This document shows, piece after piece, positions 31,152 to 31,420 of a stretch of DNA of 31,420 bases. The notes under the pieces are model-generated. The model did no database searches. It saw only the letters and a list, made by a program, of their open reading frames with translations, and was not told where the DNA came from. Each line of letters opens with the position of its first letter. Position 1 is the stretch's first letter. The DNA is taken from positions 1 to 31,420 of the forward strand of contig JALUWE010000435.1 of the NCBI GenBank assembly GCA_027019845.1. The letters run 5' to 3'. A program made the position numbers and the translations under genes. The DNA is from Anaerolineales bacterium (GTDB lineage Bacteria > Chloroflexota > Anaerolineae > Anaerolineales > JABWBV01).

Positions 31152-31294
31152 CAGTACTTACGCAGTTGAGACCTCACAGGTCTACTACCACACGTTGCAG
31201 GAAGATTTTACCCAAAATAGATAGCATCCGGGCATCTCCATGCGCTTTGAGACCTGTGAGGTCTGGGTGCGACTTTTCCAGTGCGTAAGTCCTA
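31152..31294 (+). mobile_element. MITE copy 2 (143 bp) with 7-bp target duplication
   Basis: It has the same ends as copy 1: CAGTACTTACGCA on the left and the inverse of TAGGACTTACGCA on the right (11 of 13 matching). Inner 15-bp arms (AGACCTCACAGGTCT and its exact inverse) are here perfect. Direct repeats TCATTGA flank it exactly (31145-31151 and 31295-31301). There is no coding capacity. Both target sites in this window begin with TCA, hinting at target preference. It lies 5 bases beyond the stop codon of the minus-strand gene at the right edge. Confidence 0.9.
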
Positions 31295-31305
31295 TCATTG
31301 ACTCG

Positions 31306-31420
31306 CTAACCAGGCGGGCAGGCCGCCTCGCGACCCAGGTCTTCGATCCTGGCGGCGAAGAGCGGCTGGCCCTCAATGAAGACCATCACCACCCCGCGCT
31401 CCTTGAGGTAGCGGCCGGTG
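31306..31420 (-). CDS. C-terminal end of an unidentified gene (N-terminus beyond the window)
   Basis: A minus-strand frame of 37 codons runs from the window edge to a TAG at 31308-31306. It reads '...GRYLKERGVVMVFIEGQPLF' and then 'AARIEDLGREAACPPG'. Third-position G/C bias and the regular hydrophobic pattern look coding, but too little is visible to name a family. MITE copy 2 lies just past its stop and leaves the frame intact. Confidence 0.45.
   Translation of the reverse strand, partial: TGRYLKERGVVMVFIEGQPLFAARIEDLGREAACPPG

Overview
The window reads as a chromosome segment from a Chloroflexota bacterium, probably near Anaerolineae or Ardenticatenia. This is inference. It rests on the GAF-rich signalling proteins that lack an obvious output domain, the small dispersed 'GTCATTCTGAG' repeats, and a Tat-exported molybdenum oxidoreductase with a NarX/NarL-type pair. 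I cannot name a species. Every gene from 1 to 18065 lies on the minus strand. From 20101 to 30997 every gene lies on the plus strand. A repeat-rich junction separates the two blocks.

Minus-strand block. (a) 1-4197 is a signalling operon read leftwards: two single-domain response regulators, a six-TM double-GAF protein, and a dCache-HAMP-GAF protein cut by the window edge. (b) 4341-4412 is tRNA-Gly(CCC), with a perfect-consensus promoter placed in the 3' flank of the next gene. (c) 4459-18065 is a surface-polysaccharide locus. In transcription order it holds a truncated UDP-sugar dehydrogenase remnant, a membrane-anchored TPR protein, a Wzx-like flippase, two tandem sulfotransferases, a methyltransferase, an O-antigen polymerase/ligase, two GT4 glycosyltransferases and a WecG/TagA-type transferase. 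After an internal promoter come a polyprenyl-phosphate sugar-1-phosphate transferase and a GT-C-like membrane protein. Together these could start a glycan on undecaprenyl phosphate, extend it, modify it (sulfation, methylation), flip it and polymerise it. The 9.9-15.0 kb part is visibly richer in A+T than its surroundings, which suggests the variable core was acquired separately.

Junction, 18066-19039. It holds nested palindromes, REP-like repeats and a 141-bp miniature inverted-repeat transposable element (MITE) with a perfect 7-bp target-site duplication. A VapBC-type RHH/PIN toxin-antitoxin pair with a recognisable promoter and operator follows.

Plus-strand block, 20101-30997, a respiratory module. 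A NarX-like sensor kinase and NarL-like regulator end at a strong terminator. Then come a degenerate receiver-domain protein, a Tat-exported type II DMSO-reductase-family catalytic subunit, a 64-residue Cys4 protein, an 85-residue helical protein, a NarH/NxrB-like four-cluster iron-sulfur subunit, a TorD-like chaperone, a membrane-anchored ethylbenzene-dehydrogenase-type haem b subunit and an eight-TM protein. Subunit lengths and motifs point to the extracytoplasmic nitrate reductase / nitrite oxidoreductase lineage rather than to cytoplasmic NarGHI. The sequence alone does not fix the direction of catalysis. A second copy of the same MITE (also with a perfect 7-bp duplication) and a related palindrome lie just past this module, so repeats bracket it on both sides. 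The right edge carries the C-terminal end of one more minus-strand gene.
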